NCBI RefSeq assembly: GCF_027604915.1
Contig: NZ_JAJAQC010000024.1
Span: forward strand, 1-64,000
Reading direction: 5' to 3'
Source: Streptomonospora mangrovi
GTDB lineage: Bacteria > Actinomycetota > Actinomycetes > Streptosporangiales > Streptosporangiaceae
DNA: 64,000 nt
Of this stretch, positions 32,317-41,249 are shown one piece after another. Under the pieces are notes generated by a model. The model saw only the letters and a list, made by a program, of their open reading frames with translations, was not told where the DNA came from and ran no database searches. The position numbers were made by a program, and so were the translations under genes. Every line of letters begins with the position of its first letter. Position 1 is the stretch's first letter.

Positions 32317-32925
32317 TCAGGGTGCGGCGAGAAGGAGCGGCGGCCCGCGCACCACCAGCGCGTGGCGCAGCACGGCCGCCGGAAGGCGGGGCGCGGGGCG
32401 CACCGGCGCGGGCGCGAGGGGGCGTGGCGCGGGGGTCCAGCGGGGGCGCACCACCCGGGGCAGGGCGTCGGCGAGCAGCGCGCGCAGGTGGCGGGCGAGG
32501 CGGAAGGCGGCGGCCTCACCGCCGCGCAGCCACCACGACGACACGGCGGCCGCCGCGACGTGGACCGCGAACATGCCCGCGCCCCCTCCCCCGCCGCCCT
32601 CCTGCGGGGCGGCGGCGGGCAGGGTGTGGCCGAGGTGGGCGGCCGCGGGCGCGGCACCGCCGGGTTCGGCGAGGAGCTGCGCGGCCGTGAAGACCACGTG
32701 CAGGCCGAACTGGCTCCACAGCATCCAGCCGAGGATGGTGGCGTAGCCGCGTTCGCGCCCGGTCGGGGCCAGCGCGACGGCGAAGACCGCCGCGAACCCG
32801 GCGGCGACGCCGGCGAGGGGGGTCTGGTGGTCCGACATCAGGGCATGGCCGGTGCCGGACACGCCGACCGCGACAGCGGCGAAGACGGCGGCCCGGAGCA
32901 TGCGCGATGGCGGCGGTCCGTTCAC
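32317..32925 (-). CDS. polytopic membrane protein beside the sigma gene
   Basis: A 202-residue protein with about four membrane helices: AAVFAAVAVGVSGTGHALMS, LAGVAAGFAAVFAVALA, GYATILGWMLWSQFGLHVVF and MFAVHVAAAAVSSWWL. Histidines occur in or near helices (GHAL, SDHQ, LHVV, HLGHT, VHVA), a pattern seen in copper- or haem-handling membrane proteins. The C-terminal 50 residues are Arg/Pro-rich. GTG 32925 is used; ATG 32901 is possible. It has the look of membrane proteins that accompany SigC-type factors; metal handling is inference. Confidence 0.6.
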   Translation of the reverse strand: MNGPPPSRMLRAAVFAAVAVGVSGTGHALMSDHQTPLAGVAAGFAAVFAVALAPTGRERGYATILGWMLWSQFGLHVVFTAAQLLAEPGGAAPAAAHLGHTLPAAAPQEGGGGGGAGMFAVHVAAAAVSSWWLRGGEAAAFRLARHLRALLADALPRVVRPRWTPAPRPLAPAPVRPAPRLPAAVLRHALVVRGPPLLLAAP

Positions 32926-33164
32926 AGCACCGCCATCCTCGCACCGCGCCCGGCCCGCGCGCACCCGGGTCGCCCCGTTGGGGGGCGCGGACCCCCAGCG
33001 TGCGGCGTGCGCAACCCGCGCGCACCCGGGGTGGCCCCCCACTGGCGGTGCTCGCGGTGACGGCGGCGGCCGCGTCCCCCTGGAAAGGGGGGTCGGCCTC
33101 AGACCGGGAGGGGCGCAGGGCGGGTTTCGTGGGTCGGGCCAACGGCGTTGGTAGGCTGCCCGGC

Positions 33165-33638
33165 ATGGAAACCGCCCCCGCGAGCTCGGCGCCCGAGCGC
33201 CTGAAGGCCGTGCCCACCCGCCTGTTGGGCCGGCTGGCCGTGCACAGCCACCGCCTCAGCTCCGAGGCCCTGGCCCAGGCCGGGGTCCGCAGCTACCACT
33301 ACGCCCTGCTCGCGGCGCTGGCGGAGTTCGGCCCCTCCAGCCAGGCCGAACTGGGGCGGCGCTGCGGGATCGACCGCAGCGACGTGGTGGCGGTCCTCAA
33401 CGACCTCCAGGAGCGCGGGGCCATCCAGCGCACCCCCGATCCGGCCGACCGCCGCCGCAACTCCATCGTCCTCACCGCCGCCGGGCGGGACCTGCTGCGC
33501 CGCCTGGACGCGGTGGTGGCCGAGATCCAAAACAGGCTGCTGGCCCCGCTGAACGCCGAGGAGCGCACCGCGCTCGTGGACCTCCTCGTGCGCCTGGACG
33601 AGCACCACGCCCCGGGCGGCCCCGCCGACCCGGCGTGA
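33165..33638 (+). CDS. MarR-family regulator
   Basis: A 157-residue winged-helix repressor: ALLAALAEFGPSSQAELGRR, CGIDRSDVVAVLNDLQERGA and the wing RTPDPADRRRNSIVLTAAGR with the DRR...LT signature. TAGGCT lies eight bases before the ATG with no Shine-Dalgarno, so it is probably translated from a leaderless mRNA. It is divergent from the SigC-side membrane protein and is followed by the palindrome TCCGGGC-GGCC-GCCCGGA (33643-33660). Target and ligand unknown. Confidence 0.9.
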   Translation: METAPASSAPERLKAVPTRLLGRLAVHSHRLSSEALAQAGVRSYHYALLAALAEFGPSSQAELGRRCGIDRSDVVAVLNDLQERGAIQRTPDPADRRRNSIVLTAAGRDLLRRLDAVVAEIQNRLLAPLNAEERTALVDLLVRLDEHHAPGGPADPA

Positions 33639-33642
33639 CACC

Positions 33643-33660
33643 TCCGGGCGGCCGCCCGGA
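33643..33660 (+). terminator. palindromic hairpin after marR-type gene
   Basis: TCCGGGC and GCCCGGA around GGCC, five bases after the stop. Short but perfect; no T-run. Confidence 0.45.
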
Positions 33661-33773
33661 CGCCCCCCGCACGGCCGCCGTCACCTCTGTTCACCGCGCC
33701 TTGGCGAGCGACCGCCGGGCTTGGGGGCGGAGGGTGCGTCCCCGCCCCGGGGCCGGGCCGCCCACCGCTGCCG

Positions 33774-34103
33774 CTAGCTGCCGATGCGGGGGAACGGCTC
33801 GGTGGAGAACACCACCTCCACCGGCACCTCGAAGTACCGGGCGATCCGAAGCGCCAGGTGCAGGCTCGGGTTGTACTCGCCGCGTTCCAGGTAGCCCACG
33901 GTCTGGTAGTGCACGCCCAGCGCCTCGGCCAACTGGCGCCGCGACACCCCGCGCTCGGTGCGCAGCAGGGCGATGCGGTTGTGGATGCGCTCGGCCTCGG
34001 CCGCCGACCCCGCGCCGCCGCGGCCGGCGGGCGGGGGCGCGGCGGCGCCCGCGTCGTCCTCGGCGCCGCGCTGTTCGCGCTGTTCGCCCCGGCGGCTAGG
34101 CAC
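33774..34103 (-). CDS. XRE-family regulator coupled to an ABC transporter
   Basis: A 109-residue protein with a disordered N-terminus (about 40 residues) and a single HTH_3 domain: IALLRTERGVSRRQLAEALG then VHYQTVGYLERGEYNPSLHL and ARYFEVPVEVVFSTEPF, the YPS/XRE type that often accompanies ABC-2 exporters. Its GTG at 34103 lies inside the end of the permease gene, so it is the third, translationally coupled gene of the operon and probably regulates the operon promoter. Confidence 0.85.
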   Translation of the reverse strand: MPSRRGEQREQRGAEDDAGAAAPPPAGRGGAGSAAEAERIHNRIALLRTERGVSRRQLAEALGVHYQTVGYLERGEYNPSLHLALRIARYFEVPVEVVFSTEPFPRIGS

Positions 34104-34950
34104 GCTGCATCGCCCGCCGCCGGCCGGCCTCCATGCGCGAGCCCGACTCGCGCCGCGCCATCCGGCGCAGCACCGCCGCCGCCACCACGAAGCCCACCGC
34201 CGCCCAGACACCCATGACCAGCGCGGCCTCCCCCAGCCGCCAGGACTGCCCGATCTCGATGGCCAGCATGGAGTCGGGCAGGAACACCGAGCGCATGCCC
34301 AAGGCGATCCAGTACAGCGGGAACACCTGGGCGAGCCCCTGGAGCCACTCGGGGAACCCGGTGACCTGGTAGAACACCCCGGAGATGGCCATGATCCCCA
34401 TGAACGGCAGCATGACCAGCCCCATGGTGGCGCGCGGGTTGGAGATCAGCGACCCCAGGATCGCCCCGATGGGTGCCAGGGACAGCAGCCCCAGCACCGG
34501 CACCCAGGCCAGGGTGATCCAGTCGGTGGGCTGGTAGACCCCGAACCCGTCGAAGAACACGAAGGCGGGGATCAGCAGCAGGACCACCGAGGCCATCGCC
34601 ACGCACACGACGTAGACGGCCTTGCCGATCAGGTAGGCGGTCACGCCGTGGGGCACCGCCTTGGCGCGCAGCAGCGTGCCGTCCTCGCGGTCCACGGCCA
34701 GGCCCTGGGCCACGGTGGTGATCGCGGTGGAGGCCACCAGGAACCCCACGATGCCCGCCAGCCACATGTTGGCGATGGGGATGTCGGTGCCGCGCACGCT
34801 CTCGCCGCGCATGAACGTCGACATGCCGGTGAACAGCACCACGATCCCCAGGTAGCCGATCAGGTCCTCGCGGCTGGTGAGGGAGTGGCGGAACTCGGTC
34901 CAGCCGCGCCGCAGGCCCGAGCCCACGGCGAGAAGGGTGGTGGCGGTCAT
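34096..34950 (-). CDS. ABC-2 type transporter permease
   Basis: A 284-residue permease with six membrane segments, including IGYLGIVVLFTGMSTFMRG, GIVGFLVASTAITTVAQGLA, VVCVAMASVVLLLIPAFVFF, LGLLSLAPIGAILGSLI and the late GVWAAVGFVVAAAVLR; LMLPFMGIMAISGVFYQV-like residues before the last pair are typical of DrrB-like ABC-2 permeases. The ATG at 34950 overlaps the ATPase stop (ATGA). With the upstream ATPase it forms a two-component exporter of unknown substrate. Confidence 0.9.
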   Translation of the reverse strand: MTATTLLAVGSGLRRGWTEFRHSLTSREDLIGYLGIVVLFTGMSTFMRGESVRGTDIPIANMWLAGIVGFLVASTAITTVAQGLAVDREDGTLLRAKAVPHGVTAYLIGKAVYVVCVAMASVVLLLIPAFVFFDGFGVYQPTDWITLAWVPVLGLLSLAPIGAILGSLISNPRATMGLVMLPFMGIMAISGVFYQVTGFPEWLQGLAQVFPLYWIALGMRSVFLPDSMLAIEIGQSWRLGEAALVMGVWAAVGFVVAAAVLRRMARRESGSRMEAGRRRAMQRA

Positions 34951-35957
34951 CGGATCTCCTCGGCGAACTCCAGCGCCGCCTGCTCGGCGCTGCCGGACTC
35001 GTGGCGGTGGACCAGGCTCATGTAGGCGTCCTCCAGGCTGGCGCGGCGCACCTCCAGGTCGGCGACCGCGTCGCCGTGCTCGGCGAGCAGGCCGCGCAGG
35101 AACCCGGTGGCGTCGGAGGTGCTGTGGACGAAGCGCCGGCCGTCGCGGGTCCACTTGACCTCGGCGTCGGCGGGCACCTGGGCGGCCAGCCCCTCGGCGG
35201 TGCCCTCGGCGACGATGCGCCCGCCGGCCATGATGAGGATGCGGTCGGCGAGCTTCTCGGCCTCGTCGAGGTCGTGGGTGGTGAGCAGCACGGTGGTGTC
35301 CTCGTCGGCCAGACCGTGGACGATGTCGTGGAAGTCGCGTCGGGCCTCGGGGTCGAACCCGGCGGTGGGCTCGTCCAGGAACAGCACCTCGGGGTTGCCC
35401 ACGATGCCGATGGCGACGTCAAGGCGGCGGCGCTGCCCGCCGGAGAGGGTGTTGACGCGGCTCCCGGCGTGGGCGGTCAGCCCCACGGTCTCCAGGAGTT
35501 CGGCCACGGGCCGGGGGCGGCGGCGCCGGGGCGAGGAGTAGGGGCCGTAGAAGCGGGCGAGGTAGGACAGCAGCTCCTCGACCCGCCAGCGGCCGTGGTC
35601 GCGCCAGGACTGCAACACCACGCCCAGGCGGGCGCGCCAGTGCTCGTCGCCGGTGGCGGGGTCGGTGCCAAGGACCCGGACCTGGCCGCCCGATCGCGTG
35701 CGGAAGCCCTCCAGGATCTCGATGGTGGTGCTCTTGCCCGCGCCGTTGGGTCCCAGCAGGGTCAGCACCTCGCCCCGGTGGGCGGTGAAGCTGACGCCCT
35801 TGAGCACGTCGGTGCCGCCGTAGCGCATCCGCAGGTCGCTGACCTGGATGACCGCGTCCTGCGCCGGGTCGGCGGCGGGGTCGGGGTCGGCGCGGTCGGC
35901 GGCGGCGGTGCGCCGCCGATCGCGGTCCAGCATGGCCATATCCGTCATACCTTTCAT
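34947..35957 (-). CDS. ABC transporter ATP-binding protein
   Basis: A 336-residue ATPase of the DrrA/CcmA type. Walker A LLGPNGAGKSTTIEIL, signature VNTLSGGQRRRLDVAIGI, Walker B PEVLFLDEPTAGFDPEARRD and the switch His in LLTTHDLDEAEKL are intact; the C-terminal domain (about 245-336) is the DrrA-like extension. The first 30 residues are Asp/Pro/Ala-rich. It is the first gene of a three-gene operon (ATPase, permease, XRE) with a clear promoter directly upstream. Confidence 0.93.
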   Translation of the reverse strand: MKGMTDMAMLDRDRRRTAAADRADPDPAADPAQDAVIQVSDLRMRYGGTDVLKGVSFTAHRGEVLTLLGPNGAGKSTTIEILEGFRTRSGGQVRVLGTDPATGDEHWRARLGVVLQSWRDHGRWRVEELLSYLARFYGPYSSPRRRRPRPVAELLETVGLTAHAGSRVNTLSGGQRRRLDVAIGIVGNPEVLFLDEPTAGFDPEARRDFHDIVHGLADEDTTVLLTTHDLDEAEKLADRILIMAGGRIVAEGTAEGLAAQVPADAEVKWTRDGRRFVHSTSDATGFLRGLLAEHGDAVADLEVRRASLEDAYMSLVHRHESGSAEQAALEFAEEIR

Positions 35958-35973
35958 CGGTGAACCGCTACCG

Positions 35974-36003
35974 TTTATAGCACTCCTACTACATCATGGC
36001 CAA
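35974..36003 (-). promoter_or_regulatory. promoter of the ABC-XRE operon
   Basis: On the minus strand TTGGCC (35998-36003) and TATAAA (35974-35979) are separated by 18 bases. The spacer carries GTAGTAGGAGTGC, and GGTAGCGG follows the -10 box; the tri-nucleotide-rich, AT-rich patch is the natural place for the XRE regulator to bind. Confidence 0.65.
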
Positions 36004-36158
36004 GGTGTACGAGAAACCGCAGGTCGCAGCGGTGCATCGAGGGCGGCGCCGGTAGTCGGGCGCCCCACCCGTCTTGCCGCGGCGCCCGCCGGGGGTCATC
36101 ATCGCCCTGACACCGGCCGCTTCAGGGCCGGTCCCCCACCCCCTTGGGAGGTGCGCCG

Positions 36159-37709
36159 GTGGCCCCGCCCTCGGTCGCGATCATCGGCGCCGGATTCGGC
36201 GGCCTGGGCATGGCCGTCCGGCTCACGGCGGCCGGCTACCGCGACGTCACCGTGTTCGAGAAGGCCGACGACGTGGGCGGGGTGTGGCGCGACAACACCT
36301 ACCCCGGCGCCGAGTGCGACGTCCCGGCCCACCTCTACTCGTTCTCCTTCGCGCCCAACCCCCGCTGGACGCGCCGCTTCCCCCGCCAACCCGAGATCCG
36401 CGACTACCTGCGCGCCTGCGTGCGCCGCTACGGGCTGGCCCCGCACCTGCGGCTGAGCACCCCGGTGCGCGGCGCCGCCTTCGACGAGGCCGCCGGCGAG
36501 TGGCGCCTGGACCTCGGCGGCGGGCGCACCCACCGCGCGCGCGTGCTGGTGTCGGCCGTGGGGCAACTGGGCACCCCGGCGCTGCCCGACATCCCCGGCC
36601 GCGACTCCTTCGCCGGCACCGCGTTCCACTCCGCCCGCTGGCGCCACGACCACGACCTGTCCGGACGCGCGGTGGCGGTGGTGGGCACCGGCGCCAGCGC
36701 CATCCAGTTCGTGCCCCGGATCCAGCCGCTGGCCGAGCGCCTCACGCTCTTCCAGATCGACGCGCCCCACGTGCTGCCCAAGGGCGACCGCCCCTACGGA
36801 CCCGGGGCCGCCGCGCTGTTTCGCGCCCTGCCCGCCGCCCAGCGGCTCAGCCGGATGCGCCAGTACTGGGCCTATGAGTGGCGGGCGCCCGCCTTCACCC
36901 GCTGGCCCGCGCTGATGTCGGCGGTGGACGCCTGGGCCGTGGCGCACCTGCGCTCGCGCGTGGCAGACCCCGGCCTGCGCCGCGCGCTGCGGCCGGCCGG
37001 CCCGCCCGGCTGCAAGCGGATCCTGCTGTCCGACGACTACTATCCGGCTCTGGAGCGGCCCAACGTGGAGGTGGTGACCTCGCCGATCACCCGGATCGGT
37101 CCGCGCGGGCTCACCACCCAGGACGGCCGCCACCACACCGCCGACACCCTCGTCTACGGCACCGGGTTCGCCGCCGCGCGCTTCCTCGACGGGCTGGAGG
37201 TGACCGGCCTGGGCGGGCGCGACCTGCACGCGGCCTGGGACGGCGGCGCCGAAGCCTACCTGGGGATCACGGTCGCCGGGTTCCCCAACCTCTTCCTGCT
37301 CTACGGCCCCAACACCAACCTGGGCCACAACTCCATCGTCCACATGCTGGAGTCGCAGATCCACTACACCCTGGAGTGCGTGCGCCTGCTGGAGCGCCGC
37401 GGCCTGCGCTGGCTGGACGTGCGCCCCGCGGCCCAGCGGCGGTTCGCCGACTGGGTGGCCGAGCGCACCCGCGCCACGGTGTTCGACCGGGGCTGCGCGA
37501 GCTGGTACCGCACGGCATCGGGCCGCCACACCGTGAACTGGCCGGGGTCGACGGTGTCCTACCGCCTGCGCACCCGGCGGGTGCGGCTGGGTGACTACCG
37601 GCTCCAGCCGCGCGACGCCCCGCCGCCGGGCGCGCCCGGGCCGCTGGGCCAGCCCCACCGCCCGGCGGCGCCGGCCCCACCGGAGCCCGCGCCCGAGCCT
37701 CGGCGCTAG
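36159..37709 (+). CDS. flavin-containing (Baeyer-Villiger-like) monooxygenase
   Basis: A 516-residue class B flavoprotein monooxygenase. FAD motif VAIIGAGFGGLGMAVRL near the N-terminus; the family marks GGVWRDNTYPGAECDVPAHL and the NADPH motif AVAVVGTGASAIQFVP; a C-terminal YGTGFAAARFL. The BVMO fingerprint FxGxxxHxxxWP is represented by FAGTAFHSARWRHD. It would oxidise ketones or other carbonyls with NADPH and O2. GGGAGG precedes GTG 36159. Its last four bases overlap the convergent DUF2277 stop. Confidence 0.88.
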   Translation: MAPPSVAIIGAGFGGLGMAVRLTAAGYRDVTVFEKADDVGGVWRDNTYPGAECDVPAHLYSFSFAPNPRWTRRFPRQPEIRDYLRACVRRYGLAPHLRLSTPVRGAAFDEAAGEWRLDLGGGRTHRARVLVSAVGQLGTPALPDIPGRDSFAGTAFHSARWRHDHDLSGRAVAVVGTGASAIQFVPRIQPLAERLTLFQIDAPHVLPKGDRPYGPGAAALFRALPAAQRLSRMRQYWAYEWRAPAFTRWPALMSAVDAWAVAHLRSRVADPGLRRALRPAGPPGCKRILLSDDYYPALERPNVEVVTSPITRIGPRGLTTQDGRHHTADTLVYGTGFAAARFLDGLEVTGLGGRDLHAAWDGGAEAYLGITVAGFPNLFLLYGPNTNLGHNSIVHMLESQIHYTLECVRLLERRGLRWLDVRPAAQRRFADWVAERTRATVFDRGCASWYRTASGRHTVNWPGSTVSYRLRTRRVRLGDYRLQPRDAPPPGAPGPLGQPHRPAAPAPPEPAPEPRR

Positions 37710-37990
37710 CCGGCCGCCGGGGCGGCGCCGTAGCGCTGGGCGGCGCGCTCGCGGGCGCGGGCGGCGTCCTCCTCGCGGGAGCGCGGCGGGGCGGCGGTCA
37801 CCAGGGAGTCCAGGAGTTCGGCGGTGGCGGCGGCCACGGCCGCAACGGCGCGGTCGAACGCCTCCTGGTTGGCGGCCGAGGGGCGGGTGGTCCCGCTGAC
37901 CTTGCGGACGTACTGCACCGCCGCGGCGTGGACCTCATCGGAGGTGGCGGGCGGCTCGTAGTTGTGCAGGCGGCGGATGTTTCGGCACAT
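37706..37990 (-). CDS. DUF2277 protein
   Basis: A 94-residue protein beginning MCRNIRRLHNYEPPAT, followed by AAAVQYVRKVSGTTRPSAAN, the diagnostic DUF2277 sequence. The conserved Cys2 and the YVRKVSG segment are present. The last 25 residues are Arg/Ala-rich. Role unknown; the family is found in many actinobacteria, often alone. It shares four bases with the monooxygenase stop. Confidence 0.92.
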   Translation of the reverse strand: MCRNIRRLHNYEPPATSDEVHAAAVQYVRKVSGTTRPSAANQEAFDRAVAAVAAATAELLDSLVTAAPPRSREEDAARARERAAQRYGAAPAAG

Positions 37991-38064
37991 GCCTCCACGC
38001 TACCCACCGGCACCGACAAACGACCGGGCCGCTGAGCGGGCGCGCGGCACCCCGCGCGCCGGGC

Positions 38065-38715
38065 TCAGGCGGCCGCGCGGACGCGGCGGGCCACATCGGC
38101 GTCGCGGGAGGCGCGCACCAGCCCGGCGGTGAGCGCGGCCATCTCCTCTCCCCCGACCAGGGCGGCCAGCTCCTTGGCCGAGGACGGCAGCCCCAGGCGG
38201 GCGGCGCCGCCCCGGGCGCGCCGGTCGGCGTAGGGCCGCAGCCACGGCCACACCGCCTGGGCCTCGCGGCAGAACACGGCCGCGCCGGTGGGCCCGATCC
38301 CGGGGAACCCCTGGAGCGCGGCGGCCAGCCGGGTAGCCCGCCCCTCGGCCGCCGCGCCCATCCGGCGCAGGTCGCCGCCGTAGCGCTCACCGGCCAGGTC
38401 GGCGCACTCCCCCAGGCGGGTCGCGGTGCTCTCGTCGTAGCGCACGTAGCGGCCCCGCCCCAGGGCGTCCACGCGCTCCTGCCAGCTCAGGCCGGCCATG
38501 CCGGCGGGGGTGGTGCCGCCGGCGGCGAACAGTTCGCGGGCGGCGGCCACCGCGATGTCGGCGGAGATCCGCGCCGAGACCAGGTTGACCACCACCAGCA
38601 ACTGCCACAGCGGCGCCGGGCGGTCGGCCAGGCGCACGCCCGCCTGCCCGGCCAGGGTCTGGCCCGCCTCCTCCAGCACCGCGCGCGCGATCCTCTTCTG
38701 GGCTGCGGCCGCCAT
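38065..38715 (-). CDS. HhH-GPD-like protein (endonuclease III relative)
   Basis: A 216-residue helical protein of the HhH-GPD (endonuclease III/DNA glycosylase) fold. The helix-hairpin-helix is LQGFPGIGPTGAAVFCREAQ; before it GRGRYVRYDESTATRLGECA is family-like. The catalytic Lys that follows the hairpin in bifunctional enzymes is not present (GPTGA instead of GRKTA) and there is no C-terminal four-cysteine iron-sulfur cluster. It is thus a non-canonical member. GGAGGGG precedes the ATG. Isolated gene between DUF2277 and the serine hydrolase. Confidence 0.72.
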   Translation of the reverse strand: MAAAAQKRIARAVLEEAGQTLAGQAGVRLADRPAPLWQLLVVVNLVSARISADIAVAAARELFAAGGTTPAGMAGLSWQERVDALGRGRYVRYDESTATRLGECADLAGERYGGDLRRMGAAAEGRATRLAAALQGFPGIGPTGAAVFCREAQAVWPWLRPYADRRARGGAARLGLPSSAKELAALVGGEEMAALTAGLVRASRDADVARRVRAAA

Positions 38716-38960
38716 CGCCTGCCCCTCCGTTCCCGATCCGCCGCGCGGCCGGTCCGCGCCGTGGACGGCTCCCGCTACCCCCGACCCGCCCACCGCCAAC
38801 GCCCCGCACCCACCGAGCGGGGCGCGCGTGGGGCAGGTGCGCGGGATGCGATACCGTTCCTGGGTCCATCGGCCCCCACAGCCGGTGGCGCCTCCGCCCT
38901 GCGCTCGCGGAAACCCCCTCCCCCTCCCTGTCGCCGACCGTTTCCGCACCTGGAGGCTGT

Positions 38961-40268
38961 GTGACCACCGCCCTTGGCCGCCGCGACCTGCTGAAGACGA
39001 CGGGCGCGGCCGGCGCCGCCGTGCTCGCGGGCGGCCTGCTGTCCACCGCGACCGCCGCCCCCGCCGCCGCGGCCGAACGCACCTGGCGCGCCACCGGAGT
39101 CGCCACCGCGTCCATGGCGTCCTTCGACACCACCATGAAGAGCTACATGCAGGCGCGCGGCATCACCGCCGGCTCGCTGGCGGTGGCCCGCAACGGCAAA
39201 CTGCTCCACGTGCGCGGCTACACCTGGGACGACCCCGCCGTGCCCACCACCCAGCCCACCGACGTCTTCCGGCTGGCCAGCGTGTCCAAGCCGATCACCG
39301 CCACCGCCGTCATGCGCCTGGTGCAGACGGGCAAGCTGAGCCTGACCGCCCGCGTCGCCGACCTGCTCACCCTGCGCCCCCCGGCCGGACAGAGCGCCGA
39401 CCCCCGGCTGGGCCAGGTCACCGTCCGCCAACTCCTCCAGCACCTGGGCGGCTGGGACCGCGACGCCTCCTTCGACCCGCTGTGGAGCGACGCCCGCATC
39501 GCCTCGGGCCTGGGCGTGGGCTACCCCCTCAGCAGCCAGGACATCATGCGCTACACCACCGGGCAGCCGCTGGACCACGCGCCGGGCACCACCTACGCCT
39601 ACAGCAACTACGGCTACCTGCTGGCGGGGGAGATCATCGCCGCGGTCTCGGGCACCACCTACGAGGACTACGTCAAACGCGAGGTCCTGGGGCCGCTGCG
39701 CATCTCCCGTATGCGCCTGGGCGCCTCCCTGGCCAAGGACACCTCCGGCGAGGTCGACTACACCTCCAAGTACACCGGCCGGTCGGTCGTCGACGACTCC
39801 GGCGCCACCGTGCCCCTGCCCTACGGCGGGTTCAACATGGAGACCCAGTTCGCCAACGGCGGCTGGGTGGGCTCGGCCGCCGACGTGGTGCGCTTCTGCT
39901 ACCTCTACGACCAGCCGGCCGAGGCCGGGGTCCTCACCGCCGCCTCCATCAAGTCGGTCTACGCCAAGCCCGAGGCCGGCGGCTGGAACGGCTACCACTA
40001 CGGCCTGGGCTGGTACGTGCGCCCGGTCAGCGGCGGCCAGAACACCTGGCACTTCGGCGGCATGCCCGGCACCTACACGCTGGTCATGCGCAGCGGCGGC
40101 CTGAGCATCGCCGCGCTGTTCAACCAGCGCAAGGAGGGCGACGACCTCGACTGGGGCGAGATCGACCCCCTGCTGTGGGACGCGGCCGACGCCGTGGGCA
40201 CCTGGCCCACCGCCGACCAGACCGCGCGGTACTTCCCGCCGGAGGGCTGGGTGCCGGTGCGCCCCTGA
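38961..40268 (+). CDS. exported serine hydrolase, class C beta-lactamase fold
   Basis: A 435-residue secreted enzyme. The N-terminus carries a Tat signal (GRRDLLKTTGAAGAAVLAGG) and a cleavage region around APAAAA. The penicilloyl-serine transferase motifs are SVSK (nucleophile Ser with Lys, about residue 113), YSNYG, and HFGG in place of KTG. Such enzymes are esterases, D-amino peptidases or carboxypeptidases rather than true beta-lactamases. GGAGG lies before GTG 38961. A textbook rho-independent terminator follows. Confidence 0.9.
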   Translation: MTTALGRRDLLKTTGAAGAAVLAGGLLSTATAAPAAAAERTWRATGVATASMASFDTTMKSYMQARGITAGSLAVARNGKLLHVRGYTWDDPAVPTTQPTDVFRLASVSKPITATAVMRLVQTGKLSLTARVADLLTLRPPAGQSADPRLGQVTVRQLLQHLGGWDRDASFDPLWSDARIASGLGVGYPLSSQDIMRYTTGQPLDHAPGTTYAYSNYGYLLAGEIIAAVSGTTYEDYVKREVLGPLRISRMRLGASLAKDTSGEVDYTSKYTGRSVVDDSGATVPLPYGGFNMETQFANGGWVGSAADVVRFCYLYDQPAEAGVLTAASIKSVYAKPEAGGWNGYHYGLGWYVRPVSGGQNTWHFGGMPGTYTLVMRSGGLSIAALFNQRKEGDDLDWGEIDPLLWDAADAVGTWPTADQTARYFPPEGWVPVRP

Positions 40269-40302
40269 ACGCCGGGGCGGTCCGCACACCGCCCCGGTCC
40301 CC

Positions 40303-40342
40303 GGCCCGGCGCGCCCCTTCGGCGGGGCGCGCCGGGCCTTTT
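40303..40342 (+). terminator. rho-independent terminator
   Basis: A perfect 15-base-pair stem (GGCCCGGCGCGCCCC against GGGGCGCGCCGGGCC) with loop TTCGGC is followed at once by TTTT. It ends the serine hydrolase gene and is the only terminator in the window with a T-run. Confidence 0.92.
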
Positions 40343-40518
40343 CGCGCCGCGCCCGTCCGCGCGCACCCCCCATGACGTGCGCCGTCGCTCCAGGTGGCGG
40401 GCCGCCGACGCACCGCCACGGCAAGGCGCCATAGTGGGTCCTGTGGCCGGAGGCACCGGCGCCGCCGCGAGCGGCCCGGCGCGGTCCGGCCGCGTCCTAC
40501 GCAGACGAAAGAGGAACC

Positions 40519-41196
40519 ATGGTGCAGCTCATCGGCGCGGGATTCCCGCGGACCGGTACCACCTCGATGAAAGCCGCGCTGGAACAGCTCGGCCTGGGAC
40601 CCTGCTACCACATGTTCGAACTGCTCACCCACCCCGACCACCTGGGGCGCTGGGAGCACGCCGTCCACGACGACCCGGTGGACTGGGACCGGGTGACCGA
40701 GGGCTACGCCTCGGGCGTGGACTGGCCCTTCTCCTACTTCTGGCGGGAACTCGCCGACGCCTACCCGCAGGCCAAGGTGCTGCTGACGGTGCGCGACCCC
40801 CACCGCTGGTACACCAGCATGGCCAACACCATCTTCCGCCAGATGGAGATGGTCGTCGGGGCCGCCACCGCGTCGTCGCCGCCCGAGACGCGGCGGATGG
40901 CGGGCGTGCTGGGCCCCCTCTGGGAGTCGACGTACGGCAACCGGACGGCGCCCGACGAGCGGCGGGCCGTGGAGGTCTTCGAGGCCCACACGGCGGCGGT
41001 GGTCGAAGCCGTCCCGCCGGAGCGGCTGCTGGTGTATGAGGCCGGGCAGGGCTGGGAGCCGCTGTGTGAGTTCCTGGGCGTCCCTGTGCCCGACACCCCG
41101 TTCCCCCACCTCAACGACACCGAGGCCATGCACCGGGTCATGGCCGACATCGAGGCGGGGCGGGCGCCGGCCTCGCCGTTCACGACGGGCGGCTGA
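40519..41196 (+). CDS. sulfotransferase-family protein
   Basis: A 225-residue protein of the Sulfotransfer_4 type. The 5'-phosphosulfate loop is IGAGFPRTGTTSMKAALEQL, and the 3'-phosphate-binding part is KVLLTVRDPHRWYTSM. LLVYEAGQGWEPLCEFLGVP near the end is also typical. These enzymes transfer sulfate from PAPS; many bacterial members of this short type are uncharacterised. AGAGGAA precedes the ATG. Ends in a strong hairpin shared with the convergent mmuM-like gene. Confidence 0.87.
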   Translation: MVQLIGAGFPRTGTTSMKAALEQLGLGPCYHMFELLTHPDHLGRWEHAVHDDPVDWDRVTEGYASGVDWPFSYFWRELADAYPQAKVLLTVRDPHRWYTSMANTIFRQMEMVVGAATASSPPETRRMAGVLGPLWESTYGNRTAPDERRAVEVFEAHTAAVVEAVPPERLLVYEAGQGWEPLCEFLGVPVPDTPFPHLNDTEAMHRVMADIEAGRAPASPFTTGG

Positions 41197-41249
41197 GCCC
41201 TCGCGCGCAAGGCGGCCGGCACCCGCGCGCCGGCCGACACGCCGTTCGC

